Below, one piece after another: positions 20,701 to 29,740 of a DNA stretch of 64,000 nt. The notes below the pieces were generated by a model, which did not search any database, was not told the DNA's origin, and worked only from the letters and a program-made list of their open reading frames with translations. Made by a program: the position numbers and the translations under genes. The stretch comes from Microbulbifer elongatus (GTDB lineage Bacteria > Pseudomonadota > Gammaproteobacteria > Pseudomonadales > Cellvibrionaceae): assembly GCF_021165935.1 (NCBI RefSeq), contig NZ_CP088953.1, positions 3,512,501-3,576,500 of the forward strand, given 5' to 3'. Within the stretch, counting starts at the first letter, position 1; each line of letters opens with the position of its first letter.

Positions 20701-21741
20701 CCCTTTCAGGTAATCCTGAAAAGGCTGTGTGATCGCAACCGGCAACCGGTTGAGGTGGATACGCAGGTCCATGGCTTCGCTATTCACCCGGCCGCGGACG
20801 GTGTGTCGGGTTTCGTCGACGGTCAGCGTCAGGTCCTCGGTGGATACAGACCAGGGTGACAACACCAGGTCCGCCTGCCCCCCCAGCCCAAAACGGTGGC
20901 GAACCAACGGCACCGAGAAGTGCTCGATGGTGAGCTGCAACTGATTCTCGCCCGTGAGCATCAGCAGAAAACGCCCGTTGGCATCCAGCCCATTACCTTC
21001 GGGCAACTGCAGTGTGCGCCCCAGAAACCCACCGGCCTGTTCGTCAGCAGACAGCGTAAGCTGGTATTCTGTCTCGGATTGCATTTGCCCATCGAGACGC
21101 AGATGCAGCTGATGCCCATCGTGCTCGGCAATATCCAGCATCAGCTCTGACGGCTTGCCCGGCCACTGGTAGCTGCCGCGCCCATTCACCGCCACAACGG
21201 GAAAGTCTTTCAGATTACTATCGATCAAAGTCAGACGGTCGACGGCAAGTCGCTCCAGCCAGAGTGCCGGCATGGTCGGGTCGTCCACCTCTTCCGCAGC
21301 GTCCTCAACCTCCTCTTCACTGACGTGGTCCTGCAGGTATTCACCCAGCACCAGATTGTCGAACAGGAGCGACCGCGCGCTGACTTCCGGAATATGGATT
21401 TGATTGCGCAGCAACGGGCGCAACGCGATGTGTACAGTGATATTTTGCGCTTCCAACATGGTGCGCTCTTTGTAGCGCACCTGCAGCAGCTCAAAGCTCC
21501 ACTTGCCCCATTGCGGGCTTCGCAGACCTTGCTCACGGATTTCCAGATCCGGTAAAAAGTGACGTGCCACCGAAAGCCCACCACGGGTAAGCAGTTCGCG
21601 ACCGCTTTGAGAGCCGAGCAAAAAGAGGCTGAGAATCAGCGGTACCAGTAACATGGCCGCAAACAAGGTCAGACGCGGCCGGTTCGACCAGAATCTGCGC
21701 CGGGGAGAACGGGCGGTTTTGGCAGGGCGGGAATCCGTCAT
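17725..21741 (-). CDS. tamB: Translocation and assembly module TamB
   Basis: A very long (1338-residue) inner-membrane-anchored AsmA/TamB-like protein that spans the periplasm as a groove and works with TamA in outer-membrane protein and lipid transport. The N-terminal transmembrane helix is near residues 27-47 (TLFAAMLLVPLILSLFLLG). The middle is beta-rich repeats, and the C-terminal DUF490 domain includes FAQLLFGKSLTDISPLQAVRLVSVVRTL and ends in VELQWKKDY, a beta-strand-like tail for TamA contact. The start is 2 nt after the tamA stop codon, so the two genes are translationally close. Length is near E. coli TamB (1259). Confidence 0.95.
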   Translation of the reverse strand: MTDSRPAKTARSPRRRFWSNRPRLTLFAAMLLVPLILSLFLLGSQSGRELLTRGGLSVARHFLPDLEIREQGLRSPQWGKWSFELLQVRYKERTMLEAQNITVHIALRPLLRNQIHIPEVSARSLLFDNLVLGEYLQDHVSEEEVEDAAEEVDDPTMPALWLERLAVDRLTLIDSNLKDFPVVAVNGRGSYQWPGKPSELMLDIAEHDGHQLHLRLDGQMQSETEYQLTLSADEQAGGFLGRTLQLPEGNGLDANGRFLLMLTGENQLQLTIEHFSVPLVRHRFGLGGQADLVLSPWSVSTEDLTLTVDETRHTVRGRVNSEAMDLRIHLNRLPVAITQPFQDYLKGGWLSADLAVQGPLTLPNADGSVELRSQYQTQPIHLTAEVETVEDGIHIRGAHLSLAEAAVEASGLVDIEGKSIDLNAALEPLPLAEIRTILAALEETRDVEIPPELDGTVERLKVSAKGAWENPSLVVELSSALQYQGFSANVQGHVTGNPQKFAVQDLLLEGEGLRVSGSGEVDVQAKALQAQLDVAARGLQPAEQFGVPVDPGTQVDLDAVVSVSGPWDNPKLSAQLSSDGDYREYRYRLRGGAAGNTEAITFDRLRLDLFRGQATAGRATPAREQSLRPDEVVEPEDDYPLHQAAPRASEQSRERVVGTAALAQDAEQARQRGNAWLEINGVVEPRAQRANGSVAGRNIPLGLAELAGVNLPHSLRGELSLDGNFTGPFKSPEAHVNVLGLGEFQGEPWHIQGDVSYGQAAITLSEVKLLWAGRNQLTADGTLSEQTLDLELQAQAVLADFEEWLSADISENGELALQARASGTPRDPNLAGGLRVTGRVPALRDDALVQSPLVLSLTWETVAEDLQMQLQASHGSRQAADARASLAIAPILAQLFQDKPPGAAPPLPIEFDARGEADLATLGSLFDPEIHTMRGKLDFDLSADGNTGAPNARGNITLRNGYYEHRPSNTRLRQIVFLAELAPDAWRIVEASARDGDRGRVALDGAVRFNGPDPAALDFTLAARNAHLLNMPGAKGAVSGDLRLSGDTSDATLAGTLNLRPLAIQVEHFIGSSVPEIDVVEVEVDGVTEQASGPPLMENIALAIQVVLDQQSYVRGLGLDSELKGEVDIAGTAANPQASGTISIVRGKFDLLGKKFELQEGQVQFENNVAAIYVKGVHTYAEGEITAEISGTTDDPEIEFSSDPAAAQDEIFAQLLFGKSLTDISPLQAVRLVSVVRTLQTGGTGFDPLASTRDLVGLDTLDFESEATESGEDQYALSLGKYITSRIYLELQRSTDPLNPWRAEMQIELRKNLRLDFKSTDNNESGAGSVELQWKKDY

Positions 21742-21743
21742 GT

Positions 21744-23588
21744 TCAGAACGCCTGCCCCAAACTGACGTAGATCTGATAAGCGCTATCGTCCAGGTCTTC
21801 CCGGCGATCCAGTGGAAAGGCGATGTCAAAACGCAGCGGTGCAAAAGACGTCATATAGCGAACGCCGATACCAACCCCCCAATAGAGGTCGTCAAAACTG
21901 GGCTGCGGGTCGGCGTAGGCATTACCCCCATCCACAAACAACACGCCGCCCCAGGTTTCGGTAAACCGGAAGCGGCCTTCCACGGAAATTTCACTGAGGC
22001 CGCGGCCGCCGATAGGGTCAGACAGCGTGGGCGGCTCACCGGGAACGGTTGACGGAATCAGTCGGCGCGGCCCCAGGGCCTGATAGGCGTATCCGCGCAC
22101 CGAGCCACCGCCGCCGGAATAGAATCGCTCATCCGCGGGAATATCCAGATTATCGATGCCACTGATGACACCAGCTTTGATACGCACCGCCAGTGTCGGA
22201 TCGAAGCGGATTTCCTCGCCCGTCAGATAGCCTGTGCCCACCAGGGTATTTTTTACAAAACGTGTACTGCTTCCCTTGAGGTCGAAATAGGGGCTCACCT
22301 CCAGCGCAACGGTGGCTCCACTGCGAGCATCCAGCAGGTTGTCGGTGGTATCGATCTTGATCCCCAGAGGAAACGAAAGCAGGTTGTAGTTTTCACTCTC
22401 CTCCCCTTCTTCCTGCACCTTACTGAACTTCAGCTCGCTGCCGATACTGAACGTGCGGTGCTTGGTGTGCCGACGGGAAATGGTGCCGCCAATGGTGACG
22501 GATTCCGCCTGGTAGGATTCGCGGTCTTCATTGGATGCCTCTGCGGTGGCCGCCAGATCCTGATCGTCGCGGAAAAAACGCGGCACCAGTAATTCGCCCT
22601 TCAGTGACTGGGTAATTTCACTGACCCGCGTTTCCACTTCGATTTTTTCCCCCCGTCCGAGGATATTGCGATGCTCCCAGCCGGCGGAAACCCCGGCGCC
22701 CTCGTCAGAGGCGTAGCCCACCCCCAAGCGAATCGTGCGATGCTTGCGCTCGATCACCAGAAACGTCACATCCACCACACCATCGTGTGGTTCAGAAACT
22801 TCGGCATTCGCACCAGCGATAAGATTGGTGCGCAGCAGGCGCAGCTTGGCGGCATCGAGTTTGGCGCTGTTGAAGCAGTCACCGGGCGAGAGCTTCAACC
22901 GCTTGCGCAGATAGTCCTCATTGACACTGGTGGCACCGGCGATACTGAGCTCTCCGATGTGCACTTCCGGGCTCGGCGCCACTCGGTACACAAGGCGGGC
23001 GGCGTGTTCGCTGTGGATAACCGTCGCCTTGTAATCCACATCCACATCCAGCAGACAGGCGTTTTCCGCCAGGTAGGTCTCGATTTTCTTGACCCCCTCA
23101 GAAACCTTGACCGCCTCTAGGGGGTCCCCGACCTGCAGACCGACACCGGGAAAACCCGCGCGCAGTCTTGGCGGCATATCGATTTCGAGGGATTTGATGC
23201 GGAACTGACGTCCGGGCACCACGCGATACAGGATCTCACCACCGGTCACCGATTGGCGCACCCGTCCGTCGTAATAGCCGCGGGAGCGCAGCAGTTTTTC
23301 CAGAGTGCCGCGCTCGTAGCGCGCCACATCGTGAGGATCTTCGTAGGACTTGAGCACACTGCTGGACTTGCGCTGCTCGTTCAGCTGATCTTTCAACCAC
23401 TCCTGCAGCTCGCGGTTTTCGAGCACACGGACTTTAAACTTGGGTAAACGATCGAAAAAAGGCAGGGCAATACCCGGCTGCGGCAAAAGCAACAGTGCCG
23501 ATAACAGTATGCCGACTGCAAGTTGTATGAAATCCACTCCGCGAGCGGACAAAGAATTGCGCAAGACAAAAATCCGTTTGCCAACCAT
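21744..23588 (-). CDS. tamA: Outer-membrane assembly factor TamA (Omp85 family)
   Basis: An outer-membrane beta-barrel protein of 614 residues. An N-terminal signal peptide (hydrophobic FIQLAVGILLSALLLLPQPGIA) is followed by three POTRA-like domains to about residue 290, then a bacterial surface-antigen barrel. Barrel features include the GGGGSVRGYAYQ loop (about residue 490), matching the conserved RGY motif, and the C-terminal strand ending YQIYVSLGQAF with terminal Phe. It precedes tamB with a 2-nt gap. A small membrane protein gene sits 48 bp upstream on the same strand. Confidence 0.95.
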   Translation of the reverse strand: MVGKRIFVLRNSLSARGVDFIQLAVGILLSALLLLPQPGIALPFFDRLPKFKVRVLENRELQEWLKDQLNEQRKSSSVLKSYEDPHDVARYERGTLEKLLRSRGYYDGRVRQSVTGGEILYRVVPGRQFRIKSLEIDMPPRLRAGFPGVGLQVGDPLEAVKVSEGVKKIETYLAENACLLDVDVDYKATVIHSEHAARLVYRVAPSPEVHIGELSIAGATSVNEDYLRKRLKLSPGDCFNSAKLDAAKLRLLRTNLIAGANAEVSEPHDGVVDVTFLVIERKHRTIRLGVGYASDEGAGVSAGWEHRNILGRGEKIEVETRVSEITQSLKGELLVPRFFRDDQDLAATAEASNEDRESYQAESVTIGGTISRRHTKHRTFSIGSELKFSKVQEEGEESENYNLLSFPLGIKIDTTDNLLDARSGATVALEVSPYFDLKGSSTRFVKNTLVGTGYLTGEEIRFDPTLAVRIKAGVISGIDNLDIPADERFYSGGGGSVRGYAYQALGPRRLIPSTVPGEPPTLSDPIGGRGLSEISVEGRFRFTETWGGVLFVDGGNAYADPQPSFDDLYWGVGIGVRYMTSFAPLRFDIAFPLDRREDLDDSAYQIYVSLGQAF

Positions 23589-23635
23589 TCCTACTGCGAC
23601 GTCAGGAGACTCAAAAAGTTGCTTCGCGCCCGGGT

Positions 23636-24022
23636 TTATTGGCCAGCGCGGGAAGGCCTGTCAGCGGGCTCCAGTAGAGGGTTGCAATTCTTGATCACCA
23701 CGCGCCCCTCCAGCAGATTGCCCTTGGAGTACTCGGAGAAAATGCACTGGTTGGTTTCCGGGTCGTAGTTTTCCACCCACAGATTGTCTTCCTTCCAGGT
23801 GGACCCCAGGTGGCGCTGACCGTCGGGCACACTGATATACATCACCCCGCCAAAGCGTTTTACGAAAACCTGCTCGAAGTGGAAGTAATAGGCAAGCCAG
23901 CCGGACAGAAACACAATGGCGCCGACGATGGCGCCCTTGCCCAGACTGCCAAGGCGACTGCCGGCAAACAGGCAAAGCACCACCAGGGAGATAACTGCGG
24001 CCCAGTAGAGATAGGTAATCAT
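23636..24022 (-). CDS. Small membrane protein upstream of tamA, unknown function
   Basis: A 128-residue protein not recognised as a named family. It has two hydrophobic segments, LYWAAVISLVVLCLFAG (about 5-21) and GAIVGAIVFLSGWLAYYF (about 31-48). A soluble tail follows with a Trp/Tyr/Asn-rich stretch (WKEDNLWVENYDPETNQCIFSE) and a second cysteine further on (KNCNPLLE). The tail is probably periplasmic. Its stop lies 48 bp before tamA on the same strand, so it may be co-transcribed with tamA-tamB; any functional link is inference. Confidence 0.7.
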   Translation of the reverse strand: MITYLYWAAVISLVVLCLFAGSRLGSLGKGAIVGAIVFLSGWLAYYFHFEQVFVKRFGGVMYISVPDGQRHLGSTWKEDNLWVENYDPETNQCIFSEYSKGNLLEGRVVIKNCNPLLEPADRPSRAGQ

Positions 24023-24335
24023 GCGGGTCTTCCGTGAATTTATTCAGTTTATAGGGGTGGAATCACTACCCCACAGGGTAGCGCAGTTTGGCGGATAGGA
24101 CATGCCGAGGGCAAGGGGAAACGGGGGGTAAAGGTCGCTAAATCCCCGTTCCTGACACCGGGGCGGCGGCGGGGGGCACGACAGGGCCAACCTATCGGCC
24201 TGACGTTTGATTCAGATCAAGAGTACTGGCACATCGCCCATTAGACTGGAGCCAATCGAGAAAGTGCAGCGACGCAACAAACGGCAGAGGCTGTACATTC
24301 CTGTTTATCCGCGCCACCTTCTGAGGAGCACGAAA
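24023..24335. other. Intergenic region without a recognised gene
   Basis: 313 bp between the divergent unknown membrane gene and the DUF3149 gene. It contains a G/C-rich stretch around 24121-24175 with runs of G and C but no convincing open frame or RNA gene. It presumably holds the promoters of both divergent genes; no operator was identified. Confidence 0.5.
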
Positions 24336-24491
24336 ATGGACGCAATGATCGACCTCTTCACCAGCTTTTCCGGCCTGTTGAGCCTGGGCATTATCGCATT
24401 TATCTGCCTGATGGGCGGTTATATCACGCGCATGGCACTGCGCAAGATGAACGAAGAGCTCTCCCATCAGCCCCGCAAGACCGCCCACTGA
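24336..24491 (+). CDS. DUF3149-type 51-residue membrane microprotein
   Basis: A 51-residue protein beginning MDAMIDLFTSFSGLLSLG, then a single transmembrane helix (IIAFICLMGGYI) and a short basic, soluble tail (RMALRKMNEELSHQPRKTAH). This matches the DUF3149 family as I recall it; its function is unknown. An earlier ATG-containing frame begins at 24207, but the start at 24336 is preceded by GAGGAGCACGAAA, a good ribosome-binding site, and gives the family-type N-terminus. Confidence 0.75.
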   Translation: MDAMIDLFTSFSGLLSLGIIAFICLMGGYITRMALRKMNEELSHQPRKTAH

Positions 24492-24573
24492 AGCCCGAGC
24501 TGGCTTACCGGGCACCAGGCTTCCCGAATAGGCGTTACACGGCGCGACAAACGCCGTGTAACCTGGGTGGGCG

Positions 24574-26547
24574 CTACTCTCCGGCCAGTTCCGGCAGTGC
24601 CTCAAACAGCTTCAGGGCTTCCGGGTTCGCAAGCGCTTCCTGATTTTTCACGGGCTGGCCGTGCACCACGTTGCGCACCGCCAGTTCCACGATCTTACCG
24701 CTGATGGTACGCGGGATATCCGCCACCTGGATCACCTTCGCCGGCACATGGCGCGGTGTGGTATTGGCGCGAATAGTGGTGCGGATTTTCTGAATCAGCG
24801 CCTCATCCAGGGTCAACCCTTCGCGCAACACCACAAACAGTACCACGCGTACATCGTCCCGCCATTCCTGGCCGATACAGATGCTGTCCAGCACCTCATC
24901 CACCTTATCCACCTGGCGGTAGATTTCTGCGGTGCCAATGCGCACCCCACCGGGGTTTAACACCGCGTCCGAGCGGCCGTAGATGATCACGCCGCCGTGT
25001 TCGGTGATTTCGGCGTAATCCCCATGCGCCCAGACACCCGGCCAGCTTTCGAAATAGGCACTGTGATATTTGCTGCCATCCTCGTCGTTCCAGAAGCCTA
25101 TGGGCATGCAGGGGAAAGACGTCGCGCACACCAGCTCACCTTTTTCCTCCAGCACCGGTCGGCCATCATCACTCCACACCTGCACCGCCATGCCAAGACC
25201 GCGACACTGCAGCTCACCGGGGTATACCGGCAGAGTCGGGTTGCCGAGGGCAAAACAGGAAACAATATCGGTACCGCCGGAAATGGAACTCAGACACAGA
25301 TCGGCCTTGATGTCGCGATAGACATAGCGGAACCCTTCGTGAGCCAGTGGTGAACCGGTGGAAAGCACCGCGCGCAGGCGCTCCAGACTGTGGCTTTCAC
25401 GGGGTTTGCACCCGGCCTTTTCCAGGGCCGCGATGTATTTGGCGCTGGTGCCAAACACGCTGATCTTCTCCTCATCGGCCATATCCCACAGGCATTGCGC
25501 CGCCGGATAGAAGGGCGAACCATCATAGAGCACCAGAGTGGCACCGCAGGCGAGCCCACTGACCAGCCAGTTCCACATCATCCAGCCACAGGTGGTGAAG
25601 TAAAACAGCGTGTCGTTGCGGGATATATCCGTATGCAGGCGGTGTTCCTTGATGTGCTGCAGCAGCGTACCGCCCACACCGTGCACAATGCACTTGGGCA
25701 CTCCGGTGGTGCCGGAGGAGTACATGATATACAGCGGGTGGTTGAATGCCGTCTGCGTAAACGTCAATGCGCGTGCAGGTGCATCCTTCACAAAATGAGG
25801 GAGGCTGACCGCACGATCCAGTCCCTCGATGGCGGCCTCGGTCTGCTCCGGTGAGCGCGCCACCGGCACTACGACCAGCTGCTGTATCGAGTCGATCTGC
25901 TCGACAATCTGCTCAAGGCGCGGCAGGGAGTCGAGGGTCTTACCATTGTAAAAATACCCCTCGCAGGCGAACAGAATCTTCGGCGCGACCTGGCCAAAAC
26001 GATCCAGTACCCCATTGATTCCAAAATCCGGTGAACAGGATGTCCAGATTGCGCCTAGGCTGGTGGTGGCGAGCATCGCCACTACGGTGTCGATGATATT
26101 GGGCATAAAGCCCGCTACCCGGTCGCCCTTCTCCACACCCGCATGCACCAGCGCAGCGGCCAGTCGCTCTACCCGCTCAAACAACTGGCGGTAGCTCAAT
26201 TCGCGGCGGCTGCCATTCTCCAGACGCTCGATCAGTGCGGGCTTATCATCGCGAAAACGCAACAGGTTCTCGGCAAAATTCAACCGCGCATCCGGGAACC
26301 ACTCGGCGCCGGGCATGGTGTCTTTCCCCAGTACCCGCTCGCCGCGCTCGCTGGCAATGACTTCGCCGAAATCCCACAACTGGCTCCAGAATGCCTCGCG
26401 ATGATCCACAGACCATTGATACAACCCCGCGTAATCCGGCAGGGACTGCTGGTGGCGCTCGTTGACCTGGCGGCGAAACTGATCCATCTGGGTCGCGGCA
26501 ATCGCCTCTTCCGTGGGCTGCCATAGGGGTTGCACTGGATTACTCAT
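24574..26547 (-). CDS. Acetoacetyl-CoA synthetase
   Basis: An ANL-superfamily acyl-adenylating enzyme of about 657 residues, activating acetoacetate to acetoacetyl-CoA with ATP. Motifs are the P-loop-like [17 protein letters not shown] (about 270-286), the adenylation segment [11 protein letters not shown], the hinge region [21 protein letters not shown] and the C-terminal [14 protein letters not shown] with its catalytic Lys. GLP-like VGP residues and overall order match AacS rather than acetyl-CoA synthetase. The start at 26547 (MSNPVQPLW) is preferred over 26565 because of GAGAG upstream. It is divergent from a LysR gene and may be used with ketone-body or polyhydroxybutyrate metabolism (inference). 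Confidence 0.92.
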   Translation of the reverse strand: MSNPVQPLWQPTEEAIAATQMDQFRRQVNERHQQSLPDYAGLYQWSVDHREAFWSQLWDFGEVIASERGERVLGKDTMPGAEWFPDARLNFAENLLRFRDDKPALIERLENGSRRELSYRQLFERVERLAAALVHAGVEKGDRVAGFMPNIIDTVVAMLATTSLGAIWTSCSPDFGINGVLDRFGQVAPKILFACEGYFYNGKTLDSLPRLEQIVEQIDSIQQLVVVPVARSPEQTEAAIEGLDRAVSLPHFVKDAPARALTFTQTAFNHPLYIMYSSGTTGVPKCIVHGVGGTLLQHIKEHRLHTDISRNDTLFYFTTCGWMMWNWLVSGLACGATLVLYDGSPFYPAAQCLWDMADEEKISVFGTSAKYIAALEKAGCKPRESHSLERLRAVLSTGSPLAHEGFRYVYRDIKADLCLSSISGGTDIVSCFALGNPTLPVYPGELQCRGLGMAVQVWSDDGRPVLEEKGELVCATSFPCMPIGFWNDEDGSKYHSAYFESWPGVWAHGDYAEITEHGGVIIYGRSDAVLNPGGVRIGTAEIYRQVDKVDEVLDSICIGQEWRDDVRVVLFVVLREGLTLDEALIQKIRTTIRANTTPRHVPAKVIQVADIPRTISGKIVELAVRNVVHGQPVKNQEALANPEALKLFEALPELAGE

Positions 26548-26662
26548 TGCGGCGGGCTCTCTCATTTTTCTGCGTTACGGTTACTGTTCTGTATGGTTGA
26601 CCATTATTGGCCGTCTCGCCATGTGGACAATCATGCCTTGGTCTAACACTTAAGACTAATTT

Positions 26663-26687
26663 AAACTTATTAACATTTTATAAGTTT
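26663..26687. promoter_or_regulatory. Candidate LysR operator between aacS-type gene and lysR
   Basis: AAACTTAT (26663-26670) and its reverse complement ATAAGTTT (26680-26687) are separated by 9 bp. The palindrome is AT-rich, lies 43 bp upstream of the LysR start codon in the divergent promoter region and fits the general dyad form of LysR-type binding sites. Only the symmetry is seen; binding is inferred. Confidence 0.5.
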
Positions 26688-26730
26688 TGATTAACACCGA
26701 ATCAGGGCCTGTACGGCGTAGAATTCCAGT

Positions 26731-27612
26731 ATGAGCACCACCATCAAACAGCTGCGCGCCTTTGTGGCCGTGGCCAGAACCCGCAGCCTGGCGGAAGCGA
26801 GCGCACAGCTGCATGTGTCGCAACCGGCCATCTCCATTGCCATTCGCAGCCTGGAGGAATCTCTGGGTGGCGACCTGTTCAGCCGCGAAGGTAGGCAACT
26901 GGTACTGACACCGGAGGGCACCGCCTTTGTGGAGCGCGCCCAGCAACTGCTGCACAACTGGGACAACACCCTGGATGCGGTGCAGCAGCGTTTCCGCCTG
27001 CAGCAGGGGCAGCTGTCCATCGCCGCCATCCCCGCCTTTGCCCTGAACCAGCTGCCGGAACTACTCAAGAAATTTCACCGGCAACACCCGGATATCAATA
27101 TCGTGCTGGAGGATATCGTGATGGAACGGGTGGTGAATGCGGTGCAGGAGGGGCGCGCGGAACTGGGATTCAGTTTTCGCCCGGACGATCTGGGCAACCT
27201 GAGCTTCACCCCCATCGGCGACGACCGCTTTGTCGCGGTGCTGCCGGAGGGGCACAAGCTACAGTGGAAAACACTGGTGCGCTGGCAGGACCTGGCCCAG
27301 GCGCCTTTTATCGCCATGAACCGGGGCTCTGCGGTGCGCCGCTGGACAGACGCCGCGTTTGGGGAAGTGCTCCCACGGTTATTGTGTGAGGCAAACCAGC
27401 TCAGCACCATCGGCCGGCTGGTACAGAGTGGCCTGGGGGTTAGCGCGGTGCCCAGCTTATGTGAGGAGCAAATGCGCGCCTATGGACTGGTGTGCAAACC
27501 ACTGGCGGAGCCAGTGGTAAGCCATGCGGTAGGAATTCTCGCGCGGGAAGCCGGCGCCCTTTCAGCGCCAGCCCAGGCGTTTCTGTCACTGGTGTCAAAC
27601 ACGCACTCCTGA
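26731..27612 (+). CDS. LysR-type transcriptional regulator
   Basis: A 293-residue regulator. The N-terminal winged helix-turn-helix (about residues 1-60) contains LRAFVAVARTRSLAEASAQLHVSQPAISIAIRSLEESLGGDLF, a textbook LysR HTH, followed by the LTPEGTAFVERAQ linker helix. The C-terminal substrate-binding domain begins near residue 90 (LSIAAIPAFALNQLPELLKKF). It is divergently transcribed from acetoacetyl-CoA synthetase and likely controls it, with the dyad at 26663-26687 as a candidate site. The 3' end overlaps the convergent membrane-protein gene by 18 bp. Confidence 0.92.
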   Translation: MSTTIKQLRAFVAVARTRSLAEASAQLHVSQPAISIAIRSLEESLGGDLFSREGRQLVLTPEGTAFVERAQQLLHNWDNTLDAVQQRFRLQQGQLSIAAIPAFALNQLPELLKKFHRQHPDINIVLEDIVMERVVNAVQEGRAELGFSFRPDDLGNLSFTPIGDDRFVAVLPEGHKLQWKTLVRWQDLAQAPFIAMNRGSAVRRWTDAAFGEVLPRLLCEANQLSTIGRLVQSGLGVSAVPSLCEEQMRAYGLVCKPLAEPVVSHAVGILAREAGALSAPAQAFLSLVSNTHS

Positions 27613-28554
27613 TGGCGAGCGCACCAGCCGGCGGATATTTTGAAACAGGTCCCACGCAGTGATTGCCACCACAACGCCGATGGCCACCTGCCAATTACCC
27701 TGGCTCGGTTGCCAGACGTCACCGCCTTGCCACTGTATGGAAAAAGGCGCCTGCAGGCCCAGTAAAAATGCCAGCAGTATCAGCCAGTAAGTATTCAGCA
27801 CCCCATCCACCAGCAAACGGACACGTGTCCAGAGCGGGGAAATTAATTTGTACAGCGACAGCAACACGCTGGCGCCCAGTGCAATATTGAGCCATGGCAG
27901 CAACGCCATCATCTCCGACGAGAGGACCAGTGCGTTGCTTCCGCTACTCGCCGGCAGCAGCCAGAGATCGTTCAGCCACGCCATTGCCAACAGGGTTACG
28001 ACAAATTCCACCGAGGAATCAAAGCGCTTGATGCGCCGGCCGCTGTCCGCCACGTCCGGCATGGAGCGGGGATTCCAGTTGGCAAATACCTGACGGTTAT
28101 TCAACCCTTCCCCGATGAGATAAAACACCAGCGTGACTGCGACAAAAGAATGCACACCACTTTCGTAGAGGCCGCTAAACCAGCCAATCGTGGCAGAAAG
28201 CAGGTTGGGATTTTCGGCAAAATACAGGGAGCCGACCACATCAATCGCCGTTACCACCGCGATAATCAGAAACGTCCACTTCAGCACCTGCAGGTACAGC
28301 GGGAACAGCGGCTCACTGACCAGTGCACGGCACGGCTGATAGGCCGCTGCCACCGACATGGGGTGCCCCCTCTGCTTTAACAGATCGAGAATTTCCTGCT
28401 CGCTGGGCGCACGCGCCAGGGACTCTTCCAGATCATCCCGCTGATCCTGCAGATCCGACAGAAGCTCATTGCCCACATCTTCGCGCAGACGTGCCGGCAA
28501 ATAGGTACGTACGTTATCCACATAACGCTGCAACCAATCAGTCTGAGTCGCCAT
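27595..28554 (-). CDS. HAAS-domain membrane protein partnered with PadR
   Basis: A 319-residue protein. The N-terminal 65 residues (WLQRYVDNVRTYLPARLREDVGNELLSDLQDQRDDLEE and a downstream helical EQEILDLLKQRGHPMSVAAAY) resemble the HAAS domain, a helical module linked to PadR regulators. At least five hydrophobic segments follow (e.g. FLIIAVVTAIDVV, FVAVTLVFYLIG, LNIALGASVLLSLY, YWLILLAFLLGL). The start overlaps the end of padR by 17 bp, so the two are translated from one mRNA. In this family the membrane protein is thought to affect a partner process; its role here is unknown. Confidence 0.75.
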   Translation of the reverse strand: MATQTDWLQRYVDNVRTYLPARLREDVGNELLSDLQDQRDDLEESLARAPSEQEILDLLKQRGHPMSVAAAYQPCRALVSEPLFPLYLQVLKWTFLIIAVVTAIDVVGSLYFAENPNLLSATIGWFSGLYESGVHSFVAVTLVFYLIGEGLNNRQVFANWNPRSMPDVADSGRRIKRFDSSVEFVVTLLAMAWLNDLWLLPASSGSNALVLSSEMMALLPWLNIALGASVLLSLYKLISPLWTRVRLLVDGVLNTYWLILLAFLLGLQAPFSIQWQGGDVWQPSQGNWQVAIGVVVAITAWDLFQNIRRLVRSPSGVRV

Positions 28555-28918
28555 TCACTCCATCTCCACTTTCCATACTTTCCATTTTGGATGCCAGCTG
28601 GCCAATCACGTCGTTCAGGCTCTGCCACTCACTGCGCATAGCTGCGAGTGCGATCTCGCCAGTGTCATCGATCTGATAAAAGCGTCGCCTGCGCCCCTCT
28701 TCCTGCCGCCAGTCGCTGGAGAGCAGCCCCTGGTCTTCCAGCCGGCGCAGCAGCGGGTAGAGGGTGCCTTCGTCGATCTCCAGCCCTTGCTGTGCCAGCT
28801 TCTTGCGCAGGGAGTAGCCGTAGTGCGGCTCTCCCAGCGCGAGCAATACCGCAAGGGTGAGCGCCCCACGACGCACTTCCATCACCATTCGCTGGAGTTT
28901 TTCCGGCGCTTCTGTCAT
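28538..28918 (-). CDS. PadR-family transcriptional regulator
   Basis: A 126-residue PadR-like winged-helix repressor. The core RRGALTLAVLLALGEPHYGYSLRKKLAQQGLEIDEGTLYPLLRRLEDQGLLSSDWR is characteristic: HTH, then the wing. A C-terminal helix (EIALAAMRSEWQSLNDVIGQL) supports dimerisation. It is the first gene of a two-gene operon with the HAAS-domain membrane protein and is preceded by two tandem 19-bp palindromes at 28933-28972, which suggests autoregulation. Confidence 0.92.
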   Translation of the reverse strand: MTEAPEKLQRMVMEVRRGALTLAVLLALGEPHYGYSLRKKLAQQGLEIDEGTLYPLLRRLEDQGLLSSDWRQEEGRRRRFYQIDDTGEIALAAMRSEWQSLNDVIGQLASKMESMESGDGVNGDSD

Positions 28919-28932
28919 CCCGTTTTAACCCA

Positions 28933-28972
28933 TACTGTGTATCACACAGTAATTACTGTGCACCACACAGTA
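28933..28972. promoter_or_regulatory. Tandem PadR operators
   Basis: Two 19-bp near-identical palindromes: TACTGTGTATCACACAGTA at 28933-28951 and TACTGTGCACCACACAGTA at 28954-28972. Their centres are 21 bp apart, two helical turns, so two dimers could sit on one face. They start 15 bp upstream of the padR start codon, placing them in the promoter. Both have the TACTGTG-N5-CACAGTA form, which is close to known PadR-family ATGT-type dyads. Regulatory role is inferred. Confidence 0.8.
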
Positions 28973-29025
28973 ATAAAGCGCAAGTGGCAATCGCAGATAG
29001 GAACCGCGAAAGAAAAGTTACGGGC

Positions 29026-29053
29026 ACAAAAAACCGGCCAGAGGCCGGTTTTT
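29026..29053 (-). terminator. Intrinsic terminator of dps
   Basis: On the minus strand AACCGGCC, loop, GGCCGGTT (29032-29050) is followed by a T run. It lies about 23 bp after the dps stop codon. Confidence 0.85.
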
Positions 29054-29073
29054 CGAACGGAGGGGAGAACTGC

Positions 29074-29550
29074 TTACTGCGCGGTAGCCCGCAACATCCA
29101 GGCGGTCTTCTCATGCACACGCATACGGTCACCCACCAGCGCCGCGGTGGACTCATCATCCGCATCCTGAGCCGCTTTCAGCACTTCACGACAGGTTTTC
29201 ACCACCTGCTCGTGCCCTTGCGTAAGGATCCGCACCATTTCCTCCGCCGCCGGCACGTCTTCCACTTCTTTAATAGAGCTGAGGCCGGCGAAGGCTTTAT
29301 AAGTGCCGGGGGCAACCACATCCAGGGTACGGATGCGCTCGGCAATATCATCCACTGCCGTTGCCAATTCGGTGTAGTGCTCCTCGAACATCAGGTGCAG
29401 CTCTCGAAACAGACGGCCGGTCACATTCCAATGGAAATTATGGGTCTGCAGGTAAAGAGTGTAGGAATCCGCCAGTAGGCGTTTCAAACCCTGCGCAACC
29501 TGCTCACGATCCTTCTCACCGATACCGATATCAATATTGCTCATTAGCAA
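29074..29550 (-). CDS. Dps-family DNA-binding / iron-storage protein
   Basis: A 158-residue ferritin-like four-helix protein. The segment [35 protein letters not shown] (about 30-66) carries the Dps ferroxidase-site His and Asp/Glu residues, and the following [11 protein letters not shown] is typical. Dps binds DNA in a dodecamer and oxidises ferrous iron with peroxide, protecting against oxidative damage. It has its own terminator. No clear OxyR site was identified upstream. Confidence 0.92.
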   Translation of the reverse strand: MLMSNIDIGIGEKDREQVAQGLKRLLADSYTLYLQTHNFHWNVTGRLFRELHLMFEEHYTELATAVDDIAERIRTLDVVAPGTYKAFAGLSSIKEVEDVPAAEEMVRILTQGHEQVVKTCREVLKAAQDADDESTAALVGDRMRVHEKTAWMLRATAQ

Positions 29551-29740
29551 CCTCTTTTTTGGTTCGAGTTAAATCCATTTCGGCGAGGTCACTGGAGACA
29601 AGTACGCTGCTTGCAGCCTTCCCCTCTCTCCGCGCGCCCCGCCACGGTCACCGGATGATGCCTGCGGCACCAACAGCCCCGTCTGATTTACATCAGGTCA
29701 GGACAAATACTATGGTCACAAATCGTCATTCAAACCCCCA

